A program made the translations under genes and the position numbers. A stretch of DNA of 64,000 nt, taken from positions 59,479-123,478 of the forward strand of contig JBAROV010000239.1 of assembly GCA_049642465.1 (NCBI GenBank). The letters are read 5' to 3'. Shown piece by piece: positions 50,580-58,468 of the stretch. Source of the DNA: CAWDPQ01 sp049642465. GTDB lineage: Bacteria; Acidobacteriota; Vicinamibacteria; Vicinamibacterales; 2-12-FULL-66-21. Under the pieces are notes generated by a model. The model was not told where the DNA came from. It made no database searches and worked only from the letters and a program-made list of their open reading frames with translations. Every line of letters starts with the position of its first letter. Within the stretch, counting starts at the first letter, position 1.

Positions 50580-51626
50580 TCAGGGAGATGCCCGTTCGAC
50601 CCCTTCGACAGGCTCAGGGCAAGCGGGCTCAGGGCAAGCGCCGACCAGTTGTGCGAATTTGGACAAATCAATATTGCCGCCCGATACCACGGCGACGATG
50701 TGGCGATGGCCGCGAGCGGCGAATTGCGGGGAAAGCGCCGCGGCCACCGCGCAGGCGGCCGCACCTTCTGCAATGACGTGGACGCGGTCTGCCGTCAACT
50801 TCATCGCGCGCGCCACTTCGTCGAGCGAGACGACAATCGAGTCTGCGACGGTATCGCGAAGAAGGGGCCACATCGTATCGATGACGGAACGTCCACCGGC
50901 ACCGTCCACGAAGGAGGCTTGCCACCCTTCGAAGTAGCTTGCCGTACCGGCCTTGATCGAGACCGATAGCGGGGCCGCCGTCTCGGGCTCCGCCGCGTAG
51001 ACGCGCGCCTGGGGCGTGAGTGCACGGAGGGCTGAGGCAATCCCGGCGAGCAACCCGCCGCCGCCGAGCGGCGCAATCACCGCGTCCACCTCCGGCAGAT
51101 CCTCGAAGATCTCGAGGCCGATTGTACCGTTGCCGCTGATAAAGCGGTCGTCGTCAAAGGGATGCACGAAATGGCCGCGCATGCGATCCGATCGATGCGT
51201 TTCGACCGTGCGCCAGCACTCGTCGTACGACGCCTGGATAATCTCCGCGCCGAGGCGCTCGATCGCTCGGAGTTTCGTTTCGGGAGCGCTGTCCATCACC
51301 ATGACGCGGCACTGTGCACCTGCGTGACGTGCGGCGAGCGCCACGCCCTGCGCGGCGTTGCCCGCGCTCACGGTCCAGACTCCCTTGGCGAGATCGGCCG
51401 GCGCGAGCTGGCGGACGGCGTTATACGCGCCGCGAATCTTGAAGGACCCGATCGGCTGCAGGGTTTCGAGCTTCAGGTAAACCTGCGGCGCCGCTCTGCC
51501 GGACCGCCCGTCGGCAGCCAACGGCAGGTCGAGCCTGATGAGCGGCGTCCGGACCGCGGCTTCATAGACGTGCTCGGCGGCGGAGCGGATGGTCTCCAGG
51601 GAAATGTTTCGGGTCGTCACCGGCAT
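50580..51626 (-). CDS. Threonine/serine dehydratase-like PLP enzyme
   Basis: 348 residues, fold type II. The PLP Lys is K63 in GSFKIRGA, substrate loop SAGNAAQG lies near 88-94, and the phosphate-binding GGGGLLAG lies at 188-195. VVSGGNIDL near the end is usual in catabolic threonine dehydratases and serine racemases. There is no C-terminal ACT regulatory domain, so a catabolic role is more likely than isoleucine synthesis. The last 18 residues (CPEPACPEPVEG and onward) come from the dispersed TTCGACAGGCTCAGG repeat and are not part of the fold. Confidence 0.88.
   Translation of the reverse strand: MPVTTRNISLETIRSAAEHVYEAAVRTPLIRLDLPLAADGRSGRAAPQVYLKLETLQPIGSFKIRGAYNAVRQLAPADLAKGVWTVSAGNAAQGVALAARHAGAQCRVMVMDSAPETKLRAIERLGAEIIQASYDECWRTVETHRSDRMRGHFVHPFDDDRFISGNGTIGLEIFEDLPEVDAVIAPLGGGGLLAGIASALRALTPQARVYAAEPETAAPLSVSIKAGTASYFEGWQASFVDGAGGRSVIDTMWPLLRDTVADSIVVSLDEVARAMKLTADRVHVIAEGAAACAVAAALSPQFAARGHRHIVAVVSGGNIDLSKFAQLVGACPEPACPEPVEGVERASP
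50601..50639 (-). repeat. TTCGACAGGCTCAGG repeat at the dehydratase 3' end
   Basis: CCCTTCGACAGGCTCAGGG at 50601-50619, followed by a partial second copy (GGGCTCAGGGCAAGCG). The core is shared with 30044-30060. On the minus strand it encodes PEPVEG-type sequence at the end of the dehydratase. Confidence 0.8.
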
Positions 51627-51698
51627 TGCACGAGGTCGCAGCGATCGTATGTCGGGGATGTTTGGGCGTCAATAAATCCGCTACACTACGCGGGCCCC

Positions 51699-52523
51699 AT
51701 GAAATTCACATCCGGCACGTTGCTGCTCTGTGCGCTGATCTCCGCACCCGTTGACGCCTCTGGCCAGGAGCCGACCACTCGGGAGCTTGAACGCATCAAC
51801 TGGATGGAATTTCGCGAGGTCGTGCCGAAACGGTGCGAAACCGTGCTCGTGCCGCTCGGGACGCTCGAGCCCCACGGCGTCACCGCCAACGGCGCCGACA
51901 TCATTGCACCCCTCGCGATCGCCCGGGCGATCGCTCCCCGAGTGAACGCGATGATTGCCCCGGTCATTCCCTACGGCATCACCGGCTCGATGGATGCGTA
52001 TCCGGGCGCGTTCACGATTCCGGAAGATACTTACCGCCCGTACGTGAAAGCCGTGCTCCTCGGACTGGCGAAGAACCACTTCCGAAACATCGTGATGATC
52101 AACGGTCATGGCGGTCCTCAGACCTCTGTCCTGAACGCGCTGGGCGTCGAAGTCGGACGCGAAGCCAACGTCCGCACGCTCGTCGTCAACTGGTGGAGTT
52201 ATGCGTCTGACGTGACGCTGAGTGTGTTCGGGGAGGACGGCGGGCACGCAGGTGAGAACGAGAACGCGTTCATGATGGCGATCGATCCATCGCTCGTGCA
52301 CAGGTCTCGCTACAGCGGTCCGGACATGACGACCGCCAATCCTCCAGCCGGCACCTGGAGCGCGTATCCGAGCCCGTCGAGCATCGGACTCTATAAAGAA
52401 GGCCAGGGATATCCGAAGTTCGATCCGGTCAAAGCCAAGACATACTTTGAGCGGGTCAACGATAAAGTCGCGAAGCTGGTCGAAGAGACGGTCGCGAAGT
52501 GGAACAGAATTGAGAGTCGCTAG
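51699..52523 (+). CDS. Exported creatininase-family amidohydrolase
   Basis: 274 residues from ATG 51699, which opens with a signal peptide (TLLLCALISAPVDASGQ). Creatininase-family metal residues occur in VPLGTLEPHGVTANGAD (Glu, His, Asp), INGHGGPQ and EDGGHAGENENA. Members hydrolyse creatinine or formamide-type amides; an exported form suggests use of an external amide, but the substrate is unknown. TACACT at 51682-51687 is a possible -10, giving a very short leader. It starts 72 bp from the divergent dehydratase gene and precedes another exported amidohydrolase. Confidence 0.85.
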   Translation: MKFTSGTLLLCALISAPVDASGQEPTTRELERINWMEFREVVPKRCETVLVPLGTLEPHGVTANGADIIAPLAIARAIAPRVNAMIAPVIPYGITGSMDAYPGAFTIPEDTYRPYVKAVLLGLAKNHFRNIVMINGHGGPQTSVLNALGVEVGREANVRTLVVNWWSYASDVTLSVFGEDGGHAGENENAFMMAIDPSLVHRSRYSGPDMTTANPPAGTWSAYPSPSSIGLYKEGQGYPKFDPVKAKTYFERVNDKVAKLVEETVAKWNRIESR

Positions 52524-52592
52524 TCGCCAGTCGCCAGTCGCTGGTCGCGACTGACGTTCATCAGTCGTTAGTCGTTAGTCGTTAGTCAGTCG
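52519..52592. repeat. AGTCGCC / AGTCGTT heptad array
   Basis: Begins within a few bases of the creatininase stop with AGTCGCC units, turns into complementary CTGGTCGCGACTG, then ends in three AGTCGTT units. Parts can fold back on each other. It separates two co-directional exported enzymes. Confidence 0.85.
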
Positions 52593-52602
52593 GAGTACGG
52601 TT

Positions 52603-53718
52603 ATGCAGATCAATCGACGCGAATTTGTCATCAGCGGCGCGGCGGCGGGGATTGCGGCGGCCGCACAGGCGCAGACGGCGAACCCCGCGGTGAAACGCAG
52701 CACAGAATCCCGACCCGTTGTCATCTCCTCCGCGAACGGACACCGCTACAAGAACGGTGGCTCGCAGACGTGCATCGAAAAAGCGTTCTCGATGATGACG
52801 ATGGGCAGCGATGTGCTCGACGCGCTCATTGCCGGCGTCAACATCGTCGAACTCGATCCTGAGGACACCAGCGTGGGCTACGGCGGACTGCCCAACGCCG
52901 AAGGCGTGGTGCAGCTCGATGCCTGCTGCATGCACGGTCCGCGCAAACGCGCCGGCGGCGTGGCGTGCATCGAAGGCGTACGAACACCATCGCTCGTGGC
53001 GCAGAAGGTCATGGACACGACGGATCATCACCTGATCGTCGGCCGTGACGCACAGCGGTTCGCGCGCAGTATGGGTTTCAAGATTGAAGACGATTTGAAT
53101 ACTGAGAAATCCCGGGCCGCATGGCTCGAGTGGAAGCGCCGCACGGATCCTTTGCACTACCTCGATCCGGCGAAGCGTGAGGCGGCGCTGCGGCAAGTCG
53201 AGCGCGAGATGATGGCCGAAGGCTACGTCGATCCGAACCATTTCTACGGAACGATCAACTGCAACGGCGTAAACGCCTCGGGTCAAATCTGCGGTGTTAC
53301 CACGACCAGCGGACTCGCGTGGAAGATCCCGGGACGGGTCGGCGATTCGCCGATCCTTGGCGCGGGACTGTATGTCGATGGCGAGGTCGGCGCAGCCGGT
53401 TCGACAGGGCGTGGCGAAGCCAATCTCTTCGGACTGTGCTCCTTTCTGATCGTGGAAGAAATGCGGCGAGGCAAACATCCGAAAGACGCCGGCATGGAAG
53501 CCCTCAAGCGAATCAAGGCGAATACGATCGAGAAACGACTGCTCAAGGCCAACGGCGATCCAAACTTCAACATCAACTTCTACGTGCTGAACAGCAAGGG
53601 CGAGTACGCAGGGGTGGCCATGTTCAATCCGAACGGCCGCGGCCAGTTCGCGGTGTGCGACGAGCGTGGCCCGCGGCTGGAAAAGTCGGAGCCGCTACTC
53701 GCGGGGGACTCGGAGTAG
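52603..53718 (+). CDS. Tat-exported glycosylasparaginase / isoaspartyl peptidase-like enzyme
   Basis: 371 residues. A twin-arginine signal is visible (INRREFVISGAAAGIAAAAQAQ). The mature part is an N-terminal nucleophile hydrolase of the asparaginase-2 family: SVGYGGLPNAEG, VMDTTDHHLIVG, and the autocleavage site, probably before the Thr of FYGTINCNG. The alpha chain would end there and the beta chain carry ICGVTTTSGLAWKIPGRVGDSPILGAGLY. It should split GlcNAc-Asn or isoaspartyl bonds in the periplasm. The tatA/tatC genes are in this window. Confidence 0.88.
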   Translation: MQINRREFVISGAAAGIAAAAQAQTANPAVKRSTESRPVVISSANGHRYKNGGSQTCIEKAFSMMTMGSDVLDALIAGVNIVELDPEDTSVGYGGLPNAEGVVQLDACCMHGPRKRAGGVACIEGVRTPSLVAQKVMDTTDHHLIVGRDAQRFARSMGFKIEDDLNTEKSRAAWLEWKRRTDPLHYLDPAKREAALRQVEREMMAEGYVDPNHFYGTINCNGVNASGQICGVTTTSGLAWKIPGRVGDSPILGAGLYVDGEVGAAGSTGRGEANLFGLCSFLIVEEMRRGKHPKDAGMEALKRIKANTIEKRLLKANGDPNFNINFYVLNSKGEYAGVAMFNPNGRGQFAVCDERGPRLEKSEPLLAGDSE

Positions 53719-53739
53719 ACGACGAGCGACTGTCGGCCG

Positions 53740-56700
53740 TCAGTCGCGATTCCGGGGCTGCTCCGATGTCGTCGGCTTCGTCGTGGCCGGTGGCACCGTC
53801 AGCGTGATGTTGTACTTGGCCAGCGACGCACTGACGTCTCGAGCTTTAGCGAGTAGAGCGCTGGCATCCGCCAGGGCCTTCGGAACCTGCGTCTTCGCGT
53901 CGTTGTACGCTCGCGTCGTCTGCTCGGTCACCGGCATCGTCGCCATCAACCCGTTCTTGGCCTGTCCGATGCGCGCGAGCGGGTTGTTTTCTGTCTGACC
54001 CCCGCGTCCTCCACCGAACCCGCCGCGACCGCCTCCGCCGAGTGCCGCAAAACGGGTCACAGTCGCCGAGATTTCCTTGTTGAGCGCCTCGAATGCGGAT
54101 TTGACGTCAGCGGGCACATCGGTGCGGCTGGCCACCGTTTTCGCGAGCTCGGGCAGTTGCCGATTGATTGGCACGAGTTCGTTGGCGACCTCGGCTCCCC
54201 GGCGCTGAAGATCGTGCATTTCCATCGCCATGTCGAACATGCGTTTGCGTTCCACTGATGAGAGCACGACTTCTGGATCGGTTACGACACGCAGCGGTTT
54301 CGAGTCGGCAACCTTGCCGTCAATGATCAGTTCGACCGTGTAGGCGCCCGGCAGCACCCAGGGACCGGGCACGCCTGCGCCACCGCCGCCGCCGAACCCG
54401 CCAAATCCGAATCCTCCGCCGCCGCAGCCGGCACCAAACGGGCTGCGCTGCGCTTGCTGTCCGCCCTGACGTCCGCCGCCTTGCTCGTCTCCGCCACGTC
54501 CGCCGCGACCTCCTGGATCGTCGCTTCGTCCGCCACGGCCTCCGCCGACCGCGGCCGCCGGAGCGGGCTGGACGCGGAGATCCCAGCAGGCAGACTGAAT
54601 GCCGGCTTTGTTGACGTTCGCGAGGACCTGCCCCGAGATGTCTCGCACCTCCCGTCCGGTGCCGTCGGTGACGCGGATCTTCACCTCGCCGACGTCGCGC
54701 TTGAGCAGCCAGGTGATGACTGCTGCCTGCGGCGGGTTTTCACCGTAGAACACCTGATCGCCCCAGAATTCGTAGTTGCGGTCGCGGGCGGGACGCCGAT
54801 ACATCACGGAAGTGGGAGGGCTGAAGAGACGGGCGTCGGCGGTTGTGGACTGCGCTGCTGCGTACTCCTGGATTGGCGCGAGCGAGTCGAGGATCCAGAT
54901 CGCGCGGCCGTGCGTCGCGAGGATCATCGCGTTGTCACGCGGATGCAACGTGATCTCGTCGATGCGGACGGTCGGCAGGTTCGCCTTGATGCGGTTCCAG
55001 CTCCGGCCCCGATCGAGCGTGACGAACAGCCCGGTTTCGGTCCCGAGATACAAGACGTCCGGATTCTTGAGATCCTCGGTCAGCGTCCGAGCGATCTCCC
55101 CCTTGACGTTGGATGCGATCGATTGCCACGTCTGTCCGTAGTCGTTGCTGGCGAAGACGTAGGTCTCGAAGTCGTTCTGTCGATGGCCATCAAACGTCGC
55201 GTAGACCCTCGCTTCATCGAATCGAGATGGCACCACCTCGGACACATAGATCTGTTTCGGAAGGCCCTGGATCTTTTCGAAGACGTTGACCCACTTTTTG
55301 CCGCCGTCGCGCGTCAGGTGCAGGTTGCCATCGTCTGTACCGGCATAGAGCACGCCCGCCCGCTTCGGCGATTCCGCAAACGAGACGATGGTCGGCCAGG
55401 CCTGAATCCCGTCGTTACGAGCGATCGTGACGTCGCGCCCTTTGACGCCCATGACTTCGATGTCGTCGCGATTCGCCTCGTTGGTCAGGTCGTTGCTGAC
55501 CGCCACCCACGACAGCCCGCGATCGGCCGAGCGAAACACCTTGTTGGCGGCGGCCCAGACGAGCTTCGGATCGTGAGGCGACAGTGCGATCGGTGTGTCC
55601 CAATGCCAGCGCAGCGGCGGCTCACCAGGCGCGGGCGCGGGCCGCACTCCAATCGTTTCTCCGGTCACGCGATCCACACGCACGATGTTGCCGTCCTGTG
55701 ATTCGCTGAATGCGATGCGATAGTCGGTGGGATCCTGGAGGACGACGAATCCATCTCCGCCCTGCAACGTGGCCCAGTGGAAGCCGGCGATCCCGGCGGA
55801 ACCGCGGACCTGGCTCGGTCCGCACCAGTTGTAGTTGTCCTGCATCCCGCCGCAGATGTTGTACGGCGTCGCCATGTCGTAGCTGACGTGGTAGAAGAGG
55901 CCGACCGGGAGATTCGGGACGAAATTCCACGTCTTTGCCATGTCGTACGACACCGCGAGCCCGCCGTCATTTCCAATCAGCACGTAGTTGGAGTTCGACG
56001 GATTGATCCAGATCGCGTGCACATCGTCGTGCGTGGACTCGGCGACATCGGTCGCGATGGTCTTGCCGCCGTCGTGGGTCTGATGTAAGCCCACGCCGCC
56101 GAGGTAGACGACCTCAGGATCGTTGGGATCGATTCGTACCTGGCTGAAATACATCGGACGAGGATTGGCGTTATTGACCTTCCGCCACGTTGCGCCGGAA
56201 TCGTCCGATCGGTAGAGACCAGTGGGTTCGGCATTCAAGGCCTGTTGTCCGCGGCCTCCTTGACCACCCCCCTGTTGTGCGGCGGCGGGTCCTTCTTCAC
56301 CACCGCCTGCGCCACCACCGCCCGCTCCGCCGCGTCCGCGTCCCTGCGGCGCGGGGCCTGCAATCAGCGCGTAAAGAATGTTGGGACGGCGGCGATAGAC
56401 GTCGAGAGCAATGCGCCCGAGGGGTTGATCGAGGACCGCGCCCTTGATGCGCGTCCAGGTTTCACCGCCGTCGGTCGATTTCCATATGCCGCTGCCAGGG
56501 CCGCCGCCGTTCATGCAGCACGCCGTGCGTCTGCGCTGATACGTGGAGGCGTAGACAATCTGGTTGTTCGACGGATCCATGACGAGGTCGTTCGCCCCGG
56601 TGTCGTCGTCCACCTTGAGGACCTGCTTCCACGTCTTTCCACCATCGGTGGTTTTGAACACACCGCGTTCTCCACCCGGTCCCCAAAGGCTCCCGGTGGC

Positions 56701-57204
56701 GGCGACGAGCACGACGTCGTTGTTGCGAGGATCGATGACGATTCGATTGATGTGACGCGAGGTGCGGAGGCCCAGGTTCTGATACGTCTTGCCACCATCG
56801 ATCGACTTGTAGACGCCGTCACCCCATGACGTGCTCTGCCGATTGTTCGATTCGCCGCTCCCCACCCACACGAGATCCGGATTGGACTGCGAAATCGTGA
56901 CATCGCCGACCGACATCAATCCCTGGTCCTGAAGCTGCGCTTCGAACGTCGTGCCGTTGTTCGTGGTTTTCCAGACGCCGCCGTGCGCGGTGCCGACGTA
57001 ATACAAGGAGGGGTTGGCTTCGTACACCGCCAGGTCGGAAATGCGCCCCGACATGGAGGCCGGCCCGATGGAGCGGAAGTGCAGGGAATCAAACGGACCG
57101 CCGCCTGTGCGCGTCGCCCCGCTCTGCGCTCGGCCGGTCAGGATGGTCTGGCCGACAAAGGCCAACACGAGCGCGCCGATTCCGACAAGATGCAGCCGTT
57201 TCAT
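53740..57204 (-). CDS. Secreted BNR/sortilin-like beta-propeller protein
   Basis: 1154 residues with a signal peptide (VGIGALVLAFVGQTILTGRAQS). Many Asp-box/BNR repeats follow over about 45-800 (GGVWKTTNNGTTFEAQ; VYKSIDGGKTYQNL; VFKTTDGGKTWKQV; IWKSTDGGETWTRI; LFVTLDRGRSWNRI), the VPS10/sialidase-like propeller type. Two low-complexity Gly-rich inserts lie at about 285-322 and 885-946. A C-terminal helical part follows the latter. There are no sialidase catalytic residues I can point to; a binding or glycan-processing role outside the cell is likely. TATAAT at 57251-57246 upstream is a good -10 without a clear -35. Confidence 0.82.
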   Translation of the reverse strand: MKRLHLVGIGALVLAFVGQTILTGRAQSGATRTGGGPFDSLHFRSIGPASMSGRISDLAVYEANPSLYYVGTAHGGVWKTTNNGTTFEAQLQDQGLMSVGDVTISQSNPDLVWVGSGESNNRQSTSWGDGVYKSIDGGKTYQNLGLRTSRHINRIVIDPRNNDVVLVAATGSLWGPGGERGVFKTTDGGKTWKQVLKVDDDTGANDLVMDPSNNQIVYASTYQRRRTACCMNGGGPGSGIWKSTDGGETWTRIKGAVLDQPLGRIALDVYRRRPNILYALIAGPAPQGRGRGGAGGGGAGGGEEGPAAAQQGGGQGGRGQQALNAEPTGLYRSDDSGATWRKVNNANPRPMYFSQVRIDPNDPEVVYLGGVGLHQTHDGGKTIATDVAESTHDDVHAIWINPSNSNYVLIGNDGGLAVSYDMAKTWNFVPNLPVGLFYHVSYDMATPYNICGGMQDNYNWCGPSQVRGSAGIAGFHWATLQGGDGFVVLQDPTDYRIAFSESQDGNIVRVDRVTGETIGVRPAPAPGEPPLRWHWDTPIALSPHDPKLVWAAANKVFRSADRGLSWVAVSNDLTNEANRDDIEVMGVKGRDVTIARNDGIQAWPTIVSFAESPKRAGVLYAGTDDGNLHLTRDGGKKWVNVFEKIQGLPKQIYVSEVVPSRFDEARVYATFDGHRQNDFETYVFASNDYGQTWQSIASNVKGEIARTLTEDLKNPDVLYLGTETGLFVTLDRGRSWNRIKANLPTVRIDEITLHPRDNAMILATHGRAIWILDSLAPIQEYAAAQSTTADARLFSPPTSVMYRRPARDRNYEFWGDQVFYGENPPQAAVITWLLKRDVGEVKIRVTDGTGREVRDISGQVLANVNKAGIQSACWDLRVQPAPAAAVGGGRGGRSDDPGGRGGRGGDEQGGGRQGGQQAQRSPFGAGCGGGGFGFGGFGGGGGAGVPGPWVLPGAYTVELIIDGKVADSKPLRVVTDPEVVLSSVERKRMFDMAMEMHDLQRRGAEVANELVPINRQLPELAKTVASRTDVPADVKSAFEALNKEISATVTRFAALGGGGRGGFGGGRGGQTENNPLARIGQAKNGLMATMPVTEQTTRAYNDAKTQVPKALADASALLAKARDVSASLAKYNITLTVPPATTKPTTSEQPRNRD

Positions 57205-57289
57205 GATGTGCTCCGGGTGTTGCGCGTGGTGGTTCTCGGGCGCCGATTATACGTTCTTTAGTGCCCGGAGGCGGGGCTCCGCGCCCGCG

Positions 57290-58396
57290 TTATTGTCGAC
57301 CCGTCAACAACGCTTTCAACCGATCGATGGGAATGGCTTCGACGGTTCGGCCGTTTCCCGTTGTATCCGTCGCGCTGAGCAGCGAGTTGTACACGGCCTC
57401 CTCGGTTGCATCCATGACTGCTTCAAACAGTCCTGACACGCTGTCGGTGGGCAACACGGTTCGGGGTTGCGGGCCAATCGAGTTGGTCACGCGCAGTGAG
57501 GGGTGAGTCGAGAAGGCAATCGCGAAATCTCCGCTGCCATTCGAATACGTGGAGCCGGTTCGAGCCAGTGCGTAGATCGCGCGGGCGGCGAGGCGTTTCA
57601 GGTCACGCGCGTCGAGGGGGGCATCGGTGGCGACGACGATCATGCACGACCCATCGGCGGCGCCCGTGCGGTCGCCACGCGGTGTCAGATGACGCCACAC
57701 CGGGACGCCGGCGATTGTCAGGCGTCCTCCGTAATTCGTCTGAAGCAGCACGCCGACGGTCCAGGCATTCTCCTGGTGACGGACCAGGCGCGAGGATGTG
57801 CCGATTCCGCCCTTCCAGCCAAACGCGATCGTGCCGGTTCCCGCACCGACCGCCCCTTCATCGATGCGGCCGCTTCGCGCATTCGCAATCGCCGAAAGAA
57901 CATGTTCCCGAGTGACATGCAATCCGCGGATGTCGTTCAGGCCACCGTCGTTGGTTTCCCCAACCAGCGCGTTTACCGACCTGACGTTCTCGTTTCCAGG
58001 CTGCGCGAGAGTCCAGCGAACGACCGCGTCCACGGCGACGCCCACCGACAGCGTGTTGGTGAGGACGATCGGCGATTCGATCGTGCCGAGCTCATCGACC
58101 TGAGTTGATCCCGCCAGTTTCCCGAACGCGTTGCCGACGAATACCGCTCCGGGGACTCTCTCGCGAAAGAGATTGCCGCCGTGGGGAAGCACGGCGCTGA
58201 CGCCCGTGCGGACGCCGTCCGCTTCGCGGATGGTCGTGTGACCGACCTTCACGCCGGCGACATCGGTAATGGCGTTGTCGGGGCCGGGTTCCCCCAAGCC
58301 GGGCGCGAGGCCAATATCGCGGGCCCGCGGCCGGGTCTGTCCGCTCACGCCCGCGCCGAGAGCCAGGATGACGACGAAGACAGAGATGCCGCGCAT
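57290..58396 (-). CDS. Secreted P1 (DmpA/S58) family peptidase
   Basis: 368 residues with a signal peptide (FVVILALGAGVSGQ). ITDVAGVKVGHTTI, NGNAFGK-like VGNAFGKLAGSTQVDELG, VVGETNDGGLND and AADGSCMIVVATDAPLDARDL match DmpA-type aminopeptidases, which self-cleave so that a Ser (in DGSCMIVV) becomes the new N-terminal nucleophile. They release N-terminal residues, some of D-form or beta-type. It lies 72 bp after the VWA gene in the same direction. Confidence 0.88.
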   Translation of the reverse strand: MRGISVFVVILALGAGVSGQTRPRARDIGLAPGLGEPGPDNAITDVAGVKVGHTTIREADGVRTGVSAVLPHGGNLFRERVPGAVFVGNAFGKLAGSTQVDELGTIESPIVLTNTLSVGVAVDAVVRWTLAQPGNENVRSVNALVGETNDGGLNDIRGLHVTREHVLSAIANARSGRIDEGAVGAGTGTIAFGWKGGIGTSSRLVRHQENAWTVGVLLQTNYGGRLTIAGVPVWRHLTPRGDRTGAADGSCMIVVATDAPLDARDLKRLAARAIYALARTGSTYSNGSGDFAIAFSTHPSLRVTNSIGPQPRTVLPTDSVSGLFEAVMDATEEAVYNSLLSATDTTGNGRTVEAIPIDRLKALLTGRQ

Positions 58397-58410
58397 TCTT
58401 CCTCTCAGGC

Positions 58411-58468
58411 TCCCGGGGCCCCACCCCCGCTCGCTCTCCCTCGCGCGTCGCGCTCGCGCCGCAGGCGG
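58411..58468. repeat. GC-rich dispersed repeat, second copy
   Basis: Starts CCCGGGGCCCCACCCCC, ends CTCGCGCCGCAGGCGG, as at 37911-37976. It fills the gap between the VWA gene and the P1 peptidase gene up to the VWA stop codon. Confidence 0.6.

Noticed and set aside
50567..50773. N-terminal extension of the phosphorylase by 69 codons
   Set aside because: The stretch overlaps the dehydratase end and encodes repeat-derived ALSLSKG-type sequence; the family begins after GTG 50566.
51162..51698. Extended start of the creatininase-like gene
   Set aside because: This part is antisense to the dehydratase gene; the signal peptide begins at ATG 51699.
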